From assembly GCF_042683665.1 (NCBI RefSeq), contig NZ_JBHUOO010000048.1: a DNA stretch of 64,000 nt; one strand, written 5' to 3'. The notes beneath the pieces were generated by a model. That model worked only from the letters and a program-made list of their open reading frames with translations, ran no database searches and had not been told where the DNA came from. Both the position numbers and the translations under genes were made by a program. The DNA comes from Leeuwenhoekiella polynyae. GTDB taxonomy: Bacteria; Bacteroidota; Bacteroidia; Flavobacteriales; Flavobacteriaceae. How positions within the stretch are numbered: position 1 is the first letter of the stretch; the number at the start of each line of letters is the position of its first letter. Below are positions 24,152-34,600 of this stretch, one piece after another.

Positions 24152-26572
24152 TTATTCAACTTTAAAAGTTGTTGATTTTAAATCTTTATTTATCGGCTCA
24201 ATTAAAAGATTTCCACTTTCTCCGGTTTTTTTAAAATAAGCTCTCAACTTACCGTTATACGTTTTATGCAGTGTGGACTTGAACGGGGTGTGACTGCCCT
24301 GATCTGCATTTTCAACGCCCAGAAGAATCAACGAATTGTCAAGCTGAAAATTGACCTCCTGATCTTCCGTTTGCACTAGATTTCCATTTTTGTCTACCAG
24401 CTCAAAATCAAGAATTAAAACCGAAGCATCTTTAATGACTGAAGGAATTTCCGCTTCAGAAAGCTGCAGTTTTTTTATAGAAGATGGAGTTGCTAAACTG
24501 GCGCTGGCAACTTTTTCCCCCTTGTCATAGGCATTTGCTTCCAGCTTACCTGTTGTATAAGGAACTTTAAAATAGGGCATAGCATCATCAGCATAAATAA
24601 CTTTTTTCTTGCCTAAAGACTTTCCGTTAAGAACTAATTCCACTTCCTCGGCATTGCTATAAAAAATAACATATCTTTCTTCGCCAGCTTTTCCTGACCA
24701 TTCAGTAGTTATATTTCTTCTTCTTTTTGCGTCTTCTTCAGAATTGGTCATACCTATATATACCATAGGTTTTTCACTCCATAAACTTTGTCTGAAAAAG
24801 AAGTCAGGTTTTGGTTTTCCTGCCAGATCCAGAATTCCCGCCTCACTACCACGCTTAGGCCAGGGCCTGGCTTCACCTATAAAATCAAAAGCAGTCCATA
24901 TAAACTGGGATGCGATATAGGGATTGTCTGTAACCGCTTTCCAGGCAGCATAGGCATCGCCATTTTCACTTCCATAAATTATCCGATCAGGATATTTTTT
25001 GTGATCTTCTTCATACCGGTATTCCTGATAGTTGTAACCCACCAGGTCTAATGTGCCGGGATAAGAAGTCTCATTTGACATAGGAACTCCCGCCAAAGCA
25101 GCTGTAACAGGTCTTGTGGTGTCTATTGCTTTTGCTGCAGCGACAAGTTCTTTTGAGAGGACTCCCATACCTTCTGCCGCCGGATTACCCGGTTTAAAGC
25201 CGCGACCAAAAATCTGAGGATTACGACCGGTATCTAAAACGGGATGCGTATAAGGATCATTTGGATAATCAATCTCATTACCAATACTCCACATGATAAT
25301 TGAAGGGTGATTGCGATTGCGTTTAATCATATCCTGTACATCTCGTTTTCCCCATTCCGCAAAAGAGACATGCGCACCGTCATTGCCGGGAGTGCCTACA
25401 TTCCAGCCTTCAATCCATTTGTTTTTGCCACGCGCCCACTCGTCAAAAGCTTCGTCCTGAACCAGAAAGCCCATCTCATCACACAGGTCATACAAATAAT
25501 CCTGATGCGGATAATGGCTCATGCGTATCGCATTACAGCCCAAATTTTTAAGCGTTTGTAACCGCTCTGCCCATACTCCTTTAGGTACGGCTGCACCCAA
25601 AGCCCCTGCATCGTGATGAATACAAACGCCTTTTAGCAACATGTTTTTACCGTTTAGTGTGAAACCAGTATTTGGATCAAAGTTAAATGTACGAATACCT
25701 ACTTTTTGCGTATAGCTATCCTGAAGATTGGTATTCTGAAGTAATTCTAAATGTAGTGTATAAAGCTCAGGATGCTCCGGGGACCAGAGTTTGGGGTCGG
25801 CAATGTTAAAGCTTAATTGTTGGGTAGTACTGGCTTCAGGATTTGTAACGACAGAAACCTCTTCGGTATATATACTTGCTCCTGAAGGATCTTGAAGACG
25901 CAATCTTAAATGGGCATTTTCACTTTTAGCAGAAGAATTTGTAAACGATGTAGAAACCAATATTTCTGCTTTTTCTTTACTCACCTGTGGTGTTTGAAAA
26001 ACTATGCCCCAGGTATCAAATTGTATTGCATTTTTAGTGATCAAATACACATTTCGGTATATTCCCGAACCGGTGTAAAAGCGGGAGTCTGCATAATCTT
26101 TATGATCTACGCGCACCCAAATCTCGTTATTTTTAGCTTTTAAATACGGTGTTAAATCATAATAAAAAGGAATGAAGCCATTGGGTCTTCTGCCAATCCA
26201 GGTTCCGTTAATCCATACATCACTGTTTTTGTAAACGCCGTCAAAATAGAGTTGGTAGTTTATAGAGTCACTAAAGTCAGCTATATCAAAAGATTTACGG
26301 TACCAGGCGATTCCTCCGGGTAAAAAACCGGTACCACTTGCCCATTTTCCGTCAAAAGGGCCTTCAATACTCCAATCGTGAGGAATGCTAACGTCACGCC
26401 ATGCAACACGATCCTGTTCGTTTTCTGAAAGGTCAAGGTCTCCTTTATGAAATTCCCACCCATCATTAAAGAGTTGTTTGCCTCCTTCCTGAGACAATGC
26501 TTTGGTACCAGTTAAAAAGATACTGAGCAGCGACAGTAGAAGCGTTTTTTTTAATTTTAGTGCTTTGTTCAT
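24152..26572 (-). CDS. GH2-family beta-galactosidase, secreted
   Basis: The 806-residue protein has a signal peptide (residues 1-28, ending ALSQ). The GH2 layout follows: a sugar-binding jelly roll (about 30-180), an immunoglobulin-like domain (about 185-295) and the catalytic barrel (about 300-600). The acid/base is Glu in MWSIGNEIDYP (about residue 433) and the nucleophile Glu in IYGSENGDA (about 536). C-terminal Ig-like domains follow, the first resembling DUF4982 (about 600-690). Length and order match Bacteroidetes beta-galactosidases. It acts in the periplasm on products imported by the SusCD pair upstream. Beta-glucuronidase or mannosidase activity cannot be excluded. Confidence 0.9.
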   Translation of the reverse strand: MNKALKLKKTLLLSLLSIFLTGTKALSQEGGKQLFNDGWEFHKGDLDLSENEQDRVAWRDVSIPHDWSIEGPFDGKWASGTGFLPGGIAWYRKSFDIADFSDSINYQLYFDGVYKNSDVWINGTWIGRRPNGFIPFYYDLTPYLKAKNNEIWVRVDHKDYADSRFYTGSGIYRNVYLITKNAIQFDTWGIVFQTPQVSKEKAEILVSTSFTNSSAKSENAHLRLRLQDPSGASIYTEEVSVVTNPEASTTQQLSFNIADPKLWSPEHPELYTLHLELLQNTNLQDSYTQKVGIRTFNFDPNTGFTLNGKNMLLKGVCIHHDAGALGAAVPKGVWAERLQTLKNLGCNAIRMSHYPHQDYLYDLCDEMGFLVQDEAFDEWARGKNKWIEGWNVGTPGNDGAHVSFAEWGKRDVQDMIKRNRNHPSIIMWSIGNEIDYPNDPYTHPVLDTGRNPQIFGRGFKPGNPAAEGMGVLSKELVAAAKAIDTTRPVTAALAGVPMSNETSYPGTLDLVGYNYQEYRYEEDHKKYPDRIIYGSENGDAYAAWKAVTDNPYIASQFIWTAFDFIGEARPWPKRGSEAGILDLAGKPKPDFFFRQSLWSEKPMVYIGMTNSEEDAKRRRNITTEWSGKAGEERYVIFYSNAEEVELVLNGKSLGKKKVIYADDAMPYFKVPYTTGKLEANAYDKGEKVASASLATPSSIKKLQLSEAEIPSVIKDASVLILDFELVDKNGNLVQTEDQEVNFQLDNSLILLGVENADQGSHTPFKSTLHKTYNGKLRAYFKKTGESGNLLIEPINKDLKSTTFKVE

Positions 26573-26585
26573 TTCACTTTATATT

Positions 26586-26616
26586 AAAAAGGGAAGAAAG
26601 CGTTTACCTTCTTCCC
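26586..26616 (-). terminator. Intra-operon hairpin between susD and GH2
   Basis: On the minus strand GGGAAGAA (complement of 26609-26616) pairs with TTCTTCCC (complement of 26591-26598) and is followed by TTTTT. The hairpin lies inside the 69-base gap between susD and the GH2 gene. It probably lowers or separates GH2 expression from susCD. Confidence 0.65.
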
Positions 26617-26641
26617 TTCATTGAAAAACTTAATTCAAAAA

Positions 26642-28348
26642 TTAATATCCGGGATTTTGCTTAAGCTTGCCGCCGGAAGCAGTTATGTCGCTTAATGGTA
26701 TTGGGAACCAATAGTGCTTTTCTTCAAACTTTTTACCGTCAAGTGCGATACCTTTCTCATAGGTTAGGTCACCATTTGAGGCTTTTGTGATTTCTATAGA
26801 ATTTGCTGGTTCGTTTTCTACATCCATAGCAATCATCCATCGGCGTACATCATAATAGCGATGCTCTTCGTAGGCCAATTCAACCCGACGCTCGCTACGT
26901 AGTGCTTCACGCATTTGGTCTTTAGATAAGCCGCTTAGAACAGGCATTCCTGCACGCTGGCGTACTGCATTAACGGCATCGTAAACCGATTGGTCTGGTC
27001 CTGCCGCTTCGTTTTGCGCTTCTGCATAGTTCAATAAAATTTCGGCATATCTAAAATACCTCCATGGAGAAGCTCCCATATTGTTCCAGTCGTTTAACGT
27101 AATATCTTCCTGAATAAATTTACGCATCAGGTACCCGGTTGGAGAGGTGTTCCAGGGTTCATTACCTTCGGGGCTGTCTTTGCCATTGGGTACAAAAGAC
27201 TCATAAGCACGATCCCTTAAGATTGAACCGTTATACACTACAGTTGCATAAAAACGAGGATCACGATTTACATACGGATTTTGAGGATTGTAACCAGACC
27301 CTGCGTCTTCGATATCGGAACCATCTATCATCTCAAAATCATCTACCAGATTCTGTGTTGGGCAGTTACCACCCCATCCGCCAGAACCGTTAGGTCCATT
27401 CATACGCTCAATAGGAATTGCACGGCCTCCACTAGTGCTTGCAGGCATATAAAAGCGCATAAAAATATCCTCACTCGTCATGGTACGGGTTACAAATAGT
27501 TTTCTAAAGTTTTCTGAAGGATCAGTATCCAGATTAGTCACCAGGCTAAAACGGTTAAGATCCATCACATCCTGAGCAGCTTGAGCTGCAGCGACCCATT
27601 TAGCAGGATCGTTTGTGTCATCAGTAAATAGCGGGCTGGCAGCATATAGCAACACTCTTGACTTTAATGCCATCGCAGCAGCATCGGTAGCACGTGCACC
27701 GTTTGAAGGCGGTAGCATATCAATGGCAGCCTCAAGTTCCTGAGTGATATAGGAAACAACCTCATCTTTACTTTTGCGATCATAAAGCGCTTCAAAATCA
27801 CTATTGAGATCATAAACCTCGTTACCCATCAACGGGACCTCACCAAAACCTCTTAATAACTCAAAGTAGCGAAAAGCACGAATAAAGTGTAATTCTCCAA
27901 TCAGCAGGTTTTTAGTTTCGGCATCAAAAGGAGATTCATCAGTATCAATTTTAGAGAGTGCCAGATTTACCTCGCGAATGTTTCTAAAACTTCTTCCCCA
28001 GGTAGTACTCATAAACCCATAGTTACTTGGGCTCATTTGACCGCGCTGAACGAGGTAAGTTGCATCATCATTACTATAAATCGCTTCATCAGAAACCGAA
28101 GCCCACATCGCCCAGTGAAAACCACGGCCAAAACCTGCCGGAGTATCTCCACCGTTATGACCAGGCTCTTTATCAGCAATGCGTACGCCTGTATATAAAC
28201 CTCTCACAAAAGCTTCAGCAAGATTGGAGTCTGCCCAAACGGCCTGATCTGTTAAACTGGTACTTTCTACATCGAGAAGGTCTTTTTCACAGCTTAGATT
28301 GACCAAACTGAGGCCACCTAAAGCTAACATCATTATTATTTTCTTCAT
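26642..28348 (-). CDS. SusD/RagB-family glycan-binding lipoprotein
   Basis: This 568-residue surface lipoprotein has a lipobox ending at Cys20 (LSLVNLSC). SusD-like tetratricopeptide helices make up the N-terminal half, and the typical C-terminal segment (WRYFRYAEILLNYAEAQNEA and RSERRVELAYEEHRYYDVRR) is clear. It captures oligosaccharides at the cell surface and docks as a lid on the SusC barrel encoded just upstream (three bases between the genes). The ligand cannot be deduced; the neighbouring beta-galactosidase and GH127 genes point to a galactose- or arabinose-bearing glycan. Confidence 0.96.
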   Translation of the reverse strand: MKKIIMMLALGGLSLVNLSCEKDLLDVESTSLTDQAVWADSNLAEAFVRGLYTGVRIADKEPGHNGGDTPAGFGRGFHWAMWASVSDEAIYSNDDATYLVQRGQMSPSNYGFMSTTWGRSFRNIREVNLALSKIDTDESPFDAETKNLLIGELHFIRAFRYFELLRGFGEVPLMGNEVYDLNSDFEALYDRKSKDEVVSYITQELEAAIDMLPPSNGARATDAAAMALKSRVLLYAASPLFTDDTNDPAKWVAAAQAAQDVMDLNRFSLVTNLDTDPSENFRKLFVTRTMTSEDIFMRFYMPASTSGGRAIPIERMNGPNGSGGWGGNCPTQNLVDDFEMIDGSDIEDAGSGYNPQNPYVNRDPRFYATVVYNGSILRDRAYESFVPNGKDSPEGNEPWNTSPTGYLMRKFIQEDITLNDWNNMGASPWRYFRYAEILLNYAEAQNEAAGPDQSVYDAVNAVRQRAGMPVLSGLSKDQMREALRSERRVELAYEEHRYYDVRRWMIAMDVENEPANSIEITKASNGDLTYEKGIALDGKKFEEKHYWFPIPLSDITASGGKLKQNPGY

Positions 28349-28351
28349 CTC

Positions 28352-31300
28352 TTAAAAGTTTACGTTAATACCTAGGTTATATGTTTTTAATTGTGGGTAG
28401 AATTGACCGCTGGTGCTGTCCCCTTCAGGATCTACATCTTTAGACTCGGTGAAGGTTACCAGATTATAACCACTGGCATAAACTCTTGCCGAAGAAATGC
28501 CTAGAAATGAAAGGCTGCTTTGAGGCAAGCTGTAGCCCAACTCCAGGTTTTTAAGCCTTAAAAAGGAAGTGTTCACCAGCCAAAAGTTATTTCTAAATAA
28601 GCCCTCGTTTATACTTGAAGAAGTACGCACATCTACACGAGGGTAGCTTCCGTCAGGGTTGTTGGGGCTCCAGCGGTTGTCTGCCCAAGTGCTAAAAAAG
28701 TTGCCTACTTCTCCAGACTCTGGCGCAACGTACTGTACAGAACGCGCCTGACCCTGCCACAGCATACTCAGATCAAAACTCTTATAATTTACACCTAAAG
28801 TTAAACCATAAACGATTTGAGGTACATTAGTCAATTCCTGACGTACGCGGTCTAATTCGGTAATCTCCCCGTCGCCATCAACGTCACGGTAGATTAGATC
28901 TCCCAGTTGTTGACCGGGTAAGGTTACATTATTATCAAGATCTTCCTGAGTTCTAAAAATGCCTATAGCATCGTATAAAAGACCTGAGCCTAGTGGTTTG
29001 CCTTTTGAAAGTTGATAGTCAGGTATACCCTGTGGATCGTCTAAGAAAACAACTTCATTTTTATTGAAAGTAAAGTTAGCATCTGCAAAGAAGCTGAATT
29101 CTCCCCAGGTTTGGTTATACCCAACGATTGCTTCAAAACCTCTGTTTTTTACTTCACCAATATTTTCCTGCGGAATAATTGCGTCAAGATCAAATTCATT
29201 AACAATACCTGAAACAAAAGGTAGTGAGCCGCTTCGTGCAGTTAACAAGTCGCTACGTACTTCGTGGAAGTAATCAAGCTCTATACTGAAGTTGTCAAAT
29301 AAGTCTGCGCTTACACCTATATCAAGCTTTTTGGCCGTTTCCCAGGTGATCCCTGGGTTTGCCAGCTGATTGATGATAAAAATAGGAAGTGGTGTCCCAT
29401 TGGGATCTACAAAGTCAGTAGGACGTAACGCGTAGGTGTTTAAATACTGAAATGGATCGATTCTATCATTACCCAGCAAACCGTAAGAAGCTTTAACCTT
29501 AAGATTCCTGACAGCATCAGAATTAAACCAATCCTCTGCCGAAATTCTCCAGCCTAGGGAGATACTGGGGAAGAATCCGTAACGATTTCCTTCAGCAAAG
29601 CGTGAAGAGCCGTCGTATCTGGCCTGTACTTCCGCTAAGTATTTTTGGTCATAATCATAAGAGATTCGGCTAAAGTAGTTACGACGTGTAAAGCGCTGGC
29701 TATAGCCACTATTGCTGCTTTGCTCCGGTTCACCACCACCCAAATTAAATTCTGGAATTTCAGCAGATATAAAACCACTTCGGAAGGCTTCAAAAACGCT
29801 ACGGTTACTTTCTTGCTGTTCATAAGCTATGAACGAATTGATGTGATGCAGGTCAAAACTACGCTCAAAGTTGAGGCGTATGTTTGCCGTCTGAAGTTGT
29901 CTGTTATCCTGAGCCTGAAGTAATTCAGGAGTTCGGGAATCAGGGCCTGCGATCACTTCATTAAAAGTTGCCGGGCTGGTTGAGTTGTCGATCTGATAAA
30001 CAGTAAAAGGTATGGCAAAACGCTTGCGAGCAGCAAAGCTGCGGTCTTCAGAATAGAAACCTTTAATAGATAAACCTTCTATAGGAAGTTTATAGTCTAA
30101 AGTCAACGTCGAGTTTAAAACCGTAGTAGGTTGCACATCAGTTCCCGGTATTCCGGTAGGTATAATGATAGGATTCTGCCCTTGTTCTACCCCTGCGGAA
30201 GGTAAACCATTAGAATAACGAGCCGGAATAGTAGGATAGGTTCTATAAATCGCTCTAAAGATATCTCCCGCACTACGTGTGGGAAATATACGATCTTCTT
30301 TGCGGTAGTTTAAATCCACTCCTAAGGTTAGGTTTGATGTTACATCAACGTCAAGGTTTGCCCGCAGGTTTACCTGCTTGTAATTGTTGATACCGTCTTT
30401 GTAAATACCATCTTGATTGGTGCGACCCAATGAGGTAAAATATCTAAAATGCTCACCGCCTCCTCTAAGGGATACATTTTCACTATCCTGTAGTGACCAA
30501 TCGCTTATGGCTGCATCTGTCCAGCTGGTGTTGGGGTAATTATCAGGGTCACTTCCGGTAGCAAAAAGCGCTATATCATCATTCGAGTAGATTTGGTTCA
30601 TACCACCACTTGGATTTCGGTAGAAGTTGATTTCATTGAGAATGGTTGCATAAGTTGGTGAGTCTGCTAGTTTAGGAAGATTTGCGGGAGTAGAAAATCC
30701 CTGGTTAGCAGTTATACTAAAGCTAGGTTTACCCATTTTACCTCTTTTGGTGGTTATGAGGATTACACCGTTTGCCGCCTGTGCACCATAAATAGCAGCA
30801 GATGCATCTTTAAGAACCGTAATGTTTTCAACATCATTGGGATTAAGACGATCAAGTCCTCCTAAACGATTGGGAATACCATCAATTACAACAAGAGGAT
30901 TGTTATCACCTGTTGTACTAATACCTCTAATGCGTATAGTAGCACCATCTGCTCCAGGTTCACCAGAGCGGTTATTTGCTACAACCCCAGAGAGTCTTCC
31001 GGCGAAGGAATTAGAGAGGTTAGGCTGCGGGCTCTTGACGAGTTCTTCTCCTTTTACGGTAGATACTGCTCCGGTCAGTGTAGTTTTTGACTTCTGCCCA
31101 TAACCTACAAGAACCACTTCATTCAATTCGGCTATATTTTCCTGTAATTTGATATGGATAGTTGTTTGAGTACCTACGGAAACTTCCTGTTCGGTAAAGC
31201 CAACGTATGAGAATACTAAAGTAGCATCTGGACTGGCTGCTATAACATAGTCTCCATCAAAACCGGTAACCACTCCATTTGAAGTTCCTTTGACCAGAAC

Positions 31301-31444
31301 GCTAACTCCGGGAAGAGGGGTGTTGTTCATGTCTGTAACGACTCCTGATATTTGTTTATCTTGAGCTTGCAGGTGCATGGAAAACAGAAAAAGTAGCAAG
31401 CCGCAGAGCGCCGCCGACTTTTTAAATAGATAATAATTAGTCAT
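28352..31444 (-). CDS. SusC/RagA-family TonB-dependent glycan importer
   Basis: This 1030-residue outer-membrane receptor has a signal peptide (residues 1-27, ending LQAQ). A carboxypeptidase-regulatory-like domain follows (KQISGVVTDMNNTPLPGVSV), then the TonB box and plug region (NEVVLVGYGQ) and a 22-strand barrel ending in an aromatic residue (LGINVNF). It opens the susC-susD-GH2 minus-strand unit. It would import oligosaccharides through the outer membrane using energy from TonB-ExbB-ExbD, possibly the set at 11.5-13.6 kb. The gene is divergent from the HTCS sensor, as in many PULs. Confidence 0.97.
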   Translation of the reverse strand: MTNYYLFKKSAALCGLLLFLFSMHLQAQDKQISGVVTDMNNTPLPGVSVLVKGTSNGVVTGFDGDYVIAASPDATLVFSYVGFTEQEVSVGTQTTIHIKLQENIAELNEVVLVGYGQKSKTTLTGAVSTVKGEELVKSPQPNLSNSFAGRLSGVVANNRSGEPGADGATIRIRGISTTGDNNPLVVIDGIPNRLGGLDRLNPNDVENITVLKDASAAIYGAQAANGVILITTKRGKMGKPSFSITANQGFSTPANLPKLADSPTYATILNEINFYRNPSGGMNQIYSNDDIALFATGSDPDNYPNTSWTDAAISDWSLQDSENVSLRGGGEHFRYFTSLGRTNQDGIYKDGINNYKQVNLRANLDVDVTSNLTLGVDLNYRKEDRIFPTRSAGDIFRAIYRTYPTIPARYSNGLPSAGVEQGQNPIIIPTGIPGTDVQPTTVLNSTLTLDYKLPIEGLSIKGFYSEDRSFAARKRFAIPFTVYQIDNSTSPATFNEVIAGPDSRTPELLQAQDNRQLQTANIRLNFERSFDLHHINSFIAYEQQESNRSVFEAFRSGFISAEIPEFNLGGGEPEQSSNSGYSQRFTRRNYFSRISYDYDQKYLAEVQARYDGSSRFAEGNRYGFFPSISLGWRISAEDWFNSDAVRNLKVKASYGLLGNDRIDPFQYLNTYALRPTDFVDPNGTPLPIFIINQLANPGITWETAKKLDIGVSADLFDNFSIELDYFHEVRSDLLTARSGSLPFVSGIVNEFDLDAIIPQENIGEVKNRGFEAIVGYNQTWGEFSFFADANFTFNKNEVVFLDDPQGIPDYQLSKGKPLGSGLLYDAIGIFRTQEDLDNNVTLPGQQLGDLIYRDVDGDGEITELDRVRQELTNVPQIVYGLTLGVNYKSFDLSMLWQGQARSVQYVAPESGEVGNFFSTWADNRWSPNNPDGSYPRVDVRTSSSINEGLFRNNFWLVNTSFLRLKNLELGYSLPQSSLSFLGISSARVYASGYNLVTFTESKDVDPEGDSTSGQFYPQLKTYNLGINVNF

Positions 31445-31529
31445 ACATTCGTGTTTTAGTTGTTTTAAGATGTGTTGTGCACTACGTAATCGATTTCGTG
31501 CTGGTACAATTTTCTGACAATTTTATGTT

Positions 31530-31600
31530 AAAACACGGGTGGGCAGTGTCATTTTATAGGGTACAAAATGGTTTTTGCTTAATTAAAACGTGTTTTTTTA
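31530..31600. promoter_or_regulatory. AAAACACG half-sites in the susC-HTCS intergenic region
   Basis: AAAACACGGGTG occurs at about 31530-31541, and the reverse orientation CGTGTTTTTTT at 31589-31599. The first resembles AAAAACACGGGTG at 3620-3632 upstream of galK. The region separates divergent susC and the sensor, where an HTCS site is expected, so these are candidate binding sites. Confidence 0.4.
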
Positions 31601-31664
31601 AGAATGTATTAATGAATTGCTCTTAAGATTGTAGATTTGATAATTGTTAAAAAAACCTTAACTG

Positions 31665-34600
31665 ATGCGGTATTTCTTTAGTATACTTCTTGTTTTTTGT
31701 TTTTATGTAATGCCTGCTCAGACATTAACAAAGCCTGCAGAGTCTATTGATGATCAGCTTATATTTTACAATTTTGATCTTTCAAGTGGTATCTCAAACA
31801 GCTATATAAATAGCATTGAACAGGATGAATTTGGTTTTATTTGGATAGGAACCATTGATGGTCTTAACCGCTATGATGGGAGTGATTTTAAAATTTACCG
31901 GCACCGTGCCGCAGATAGTACTAGTCTCTTTAATAATTATATTGAAAGTTTAAAAAATACCGATTCTGAGGATTTGCTTATCCTCACAGATGCGGGTATA
32001 GATATTTATAATGATGAAACAGATTCGTTTCAAAATGTTCATCTTTTAAATAATGTAACCGACAATGTAAGTGCGCTGGCAAAGCGTCAAAAGGGAGGAT
32101 ATTTTGTAGGGTACTATAGTGAGGGAGTGCGCATTTTTGATGAGAATAATAAAATGATCGCATCGTATAGGAACCGTAAAGAAGATCCTTCTTCTTTAAG
32201 CTATAATGAGGTGTCAAGCTTGTTATCTCAGGGAGATTCTATCTTGTGGGTAGGGACGTTTCGAAAAGGGCTTAACCGAATAGATTTAAAAAAGAATACG
32301 GTTAATCGATTATGGTTTGATAAGCAAAGTTTAGCGGATGAACAGCCCGGAGTGCGTGCTTTACATTTAGACAAAGCAGGAAATCTGTGGATAGGCTCCC
32401 AAAACGGTCTTTTTGTACTTAAAACCGACGGAAGTTTTCGGACTCTTGGTACAGGAGGTCCTAATGCGTTGAGTGATACCGAAATTTTAAGTTTTGCAGA
32501 AGACAATCAAGGGCGTATGTGGATTGGGACGCGAAATGGTGGGCTCAACATCCTAAAGATAGACTCCTTCCTGAATAAAAGTGCAGTTCCGGAGATAACA
32601 CAGTTTTTACCGCGTAAAGACGGAAGCAGTGTTTATAACCGAACTGTTTCAGCATTAAAATTAGATCGAGGAGGTAATATGTGGATTGGGACCAGTAACG
32701 GACTAAACTTCGTTAATCCACAAGGAGAGCCCATTAAACTTATAGATGGCGAATCTTCAGTATGGGGCTTGCTTAGTCATATGAGAATAGGTTCTTTAGC
32801 AACTAGCAAGACAGGAAATGTATTTATAGGTACTGATGGTGGAGGTATAGATCTGTACCACGCAAAATCAGGTAAAATAACACCTTTTGCGGTTACAGGC
32901 AAAGGAGAAAAAGGCCTTAGTAATGATTATGTAATTTCCCTTCTGGAGGACTCAAAAAAGCGTTTGTGGGCTGGTACTTACAAGGGGGGGCTTAATAAAC
33001 TGGAAAATGATATCTGGAGTCATTATTTGCAAGGAGATCAGGTAGATGGTAATGATGTGCGTACAATTTTTGAAGATTCGCAACATAGAATTTGGGTAGG
33101 AACAAATCGTGGAGGTCTTTATAAGTATGATGATAAAAATGACATTTTTGAGTATGTTGAAATTTTAGGAAAGCTAGATGTAAGAGCTATCGATGAAGAC
33201 AGTAAGGGTAATTTATGGATGGCAACATACAGTGATGGTATTTTGAAATATAATCCTGTAATCAAAGTAGTTACTAAATATGACTCGCGTATTCTTAAGG
33301 GATTACCTTCAGATATTTTCTTCTCTCTTGTGTTGGTTTCAGACGATGAACTTCTAGCGGGTAGTAGGTTTGGCGGTCTGGTTAAATTTAACATCAAAGA
33401 TCAAAGCTTTAGTGTAATAAACGAGCAAAATGGGTTGCCCAATACTACCATCAATAGTATAGTTCCTTATAATTCAGAAGAGGTATGGATAAGTACAAAC
33501 TATGGTCTAAGTTCTTATAATTTTAAAACAAATGAGGTATCTAATCTGCTAAACCAAAGTTCAATTCAGAAAGGTGAATTTAATATAGGTGCGGCAATAC
33601 GTGATCAAAAAGGCAATCTCTGGTTTGGGGGTAATAAAGGGCTTAATGTTTTTAATCCTGATAATTTATATGGTGAGGGGACCGTGTACGGCATTTTATT
33701 TAAAGATTTAAAAATTAATAATGAAAGCGTTGCAGTAAAGCCTGGTGGGGCACATGCAATTCTGTCAAAAACGCTTAATGATATAGAGACGCTGAAGCTC
33801 ACGTATAAAGAGAACTTGTTTTCAATTGATTTTGCTTTAATCAAATACCCATTTTCTCAGGATGTAGTGTATTCTTATAGGCTAGAAGGTTACAACGATA
33901 ACTGGGTTGATTTAAGTACAAACAATCGTATTAATTTTACAAATATTCCGGCAGGCAAATACAATTTAATAATCAAGGCAATGGAACAGTCGGGACATGT
34001 GGTTCAAAAAGAATTACCCATTATTATTACACCACCTTTTTGGCTAACTTGGCCGGCATATATATTATATATGCTGCTTGCTATTCTTTTTATTTATGCA
34101 ATTTCAATTTATTATTCTGAACGCGTTAAATTGAAAAACTCGCTCGTCTTTGAAAAGAAACAACGTCAATTAGAACATGACTTTAATGAAGAGCGACTGC
34201 GCTTTTTCTCCGGTTTTTCTCATGAACTTAAGACACCTTTAACTCTGATTCTGGCACCTCTGGATATTCTTGCAGGTGAGCTTAAATCTTCGAGACATCA
34301 CGCGCGTATAGATCTGATCAAAAGAAATGCTTCAGATTTACTCGTATCTATAAACAGGTTGTTGGACTTTCGCAAAACAGAAGAAGGTCTTAGTAAGCTA
34401 TACATCCAGCACTACGATCTGGTGAATACATTAAAGTACTGGACGAGCCTTCACAAAAATGCAGCAGATGTTAAGAAAATTGATTTACAATTTGAAACTG
34501 AATTTGATGAGCTTCAGGTTGTTAATGATGTTGATAAGCTTCAAATAATTTTAAATAATCTTATTAGTAACGCGCTGAAGTATACCTTAGAAGGAGGAGA

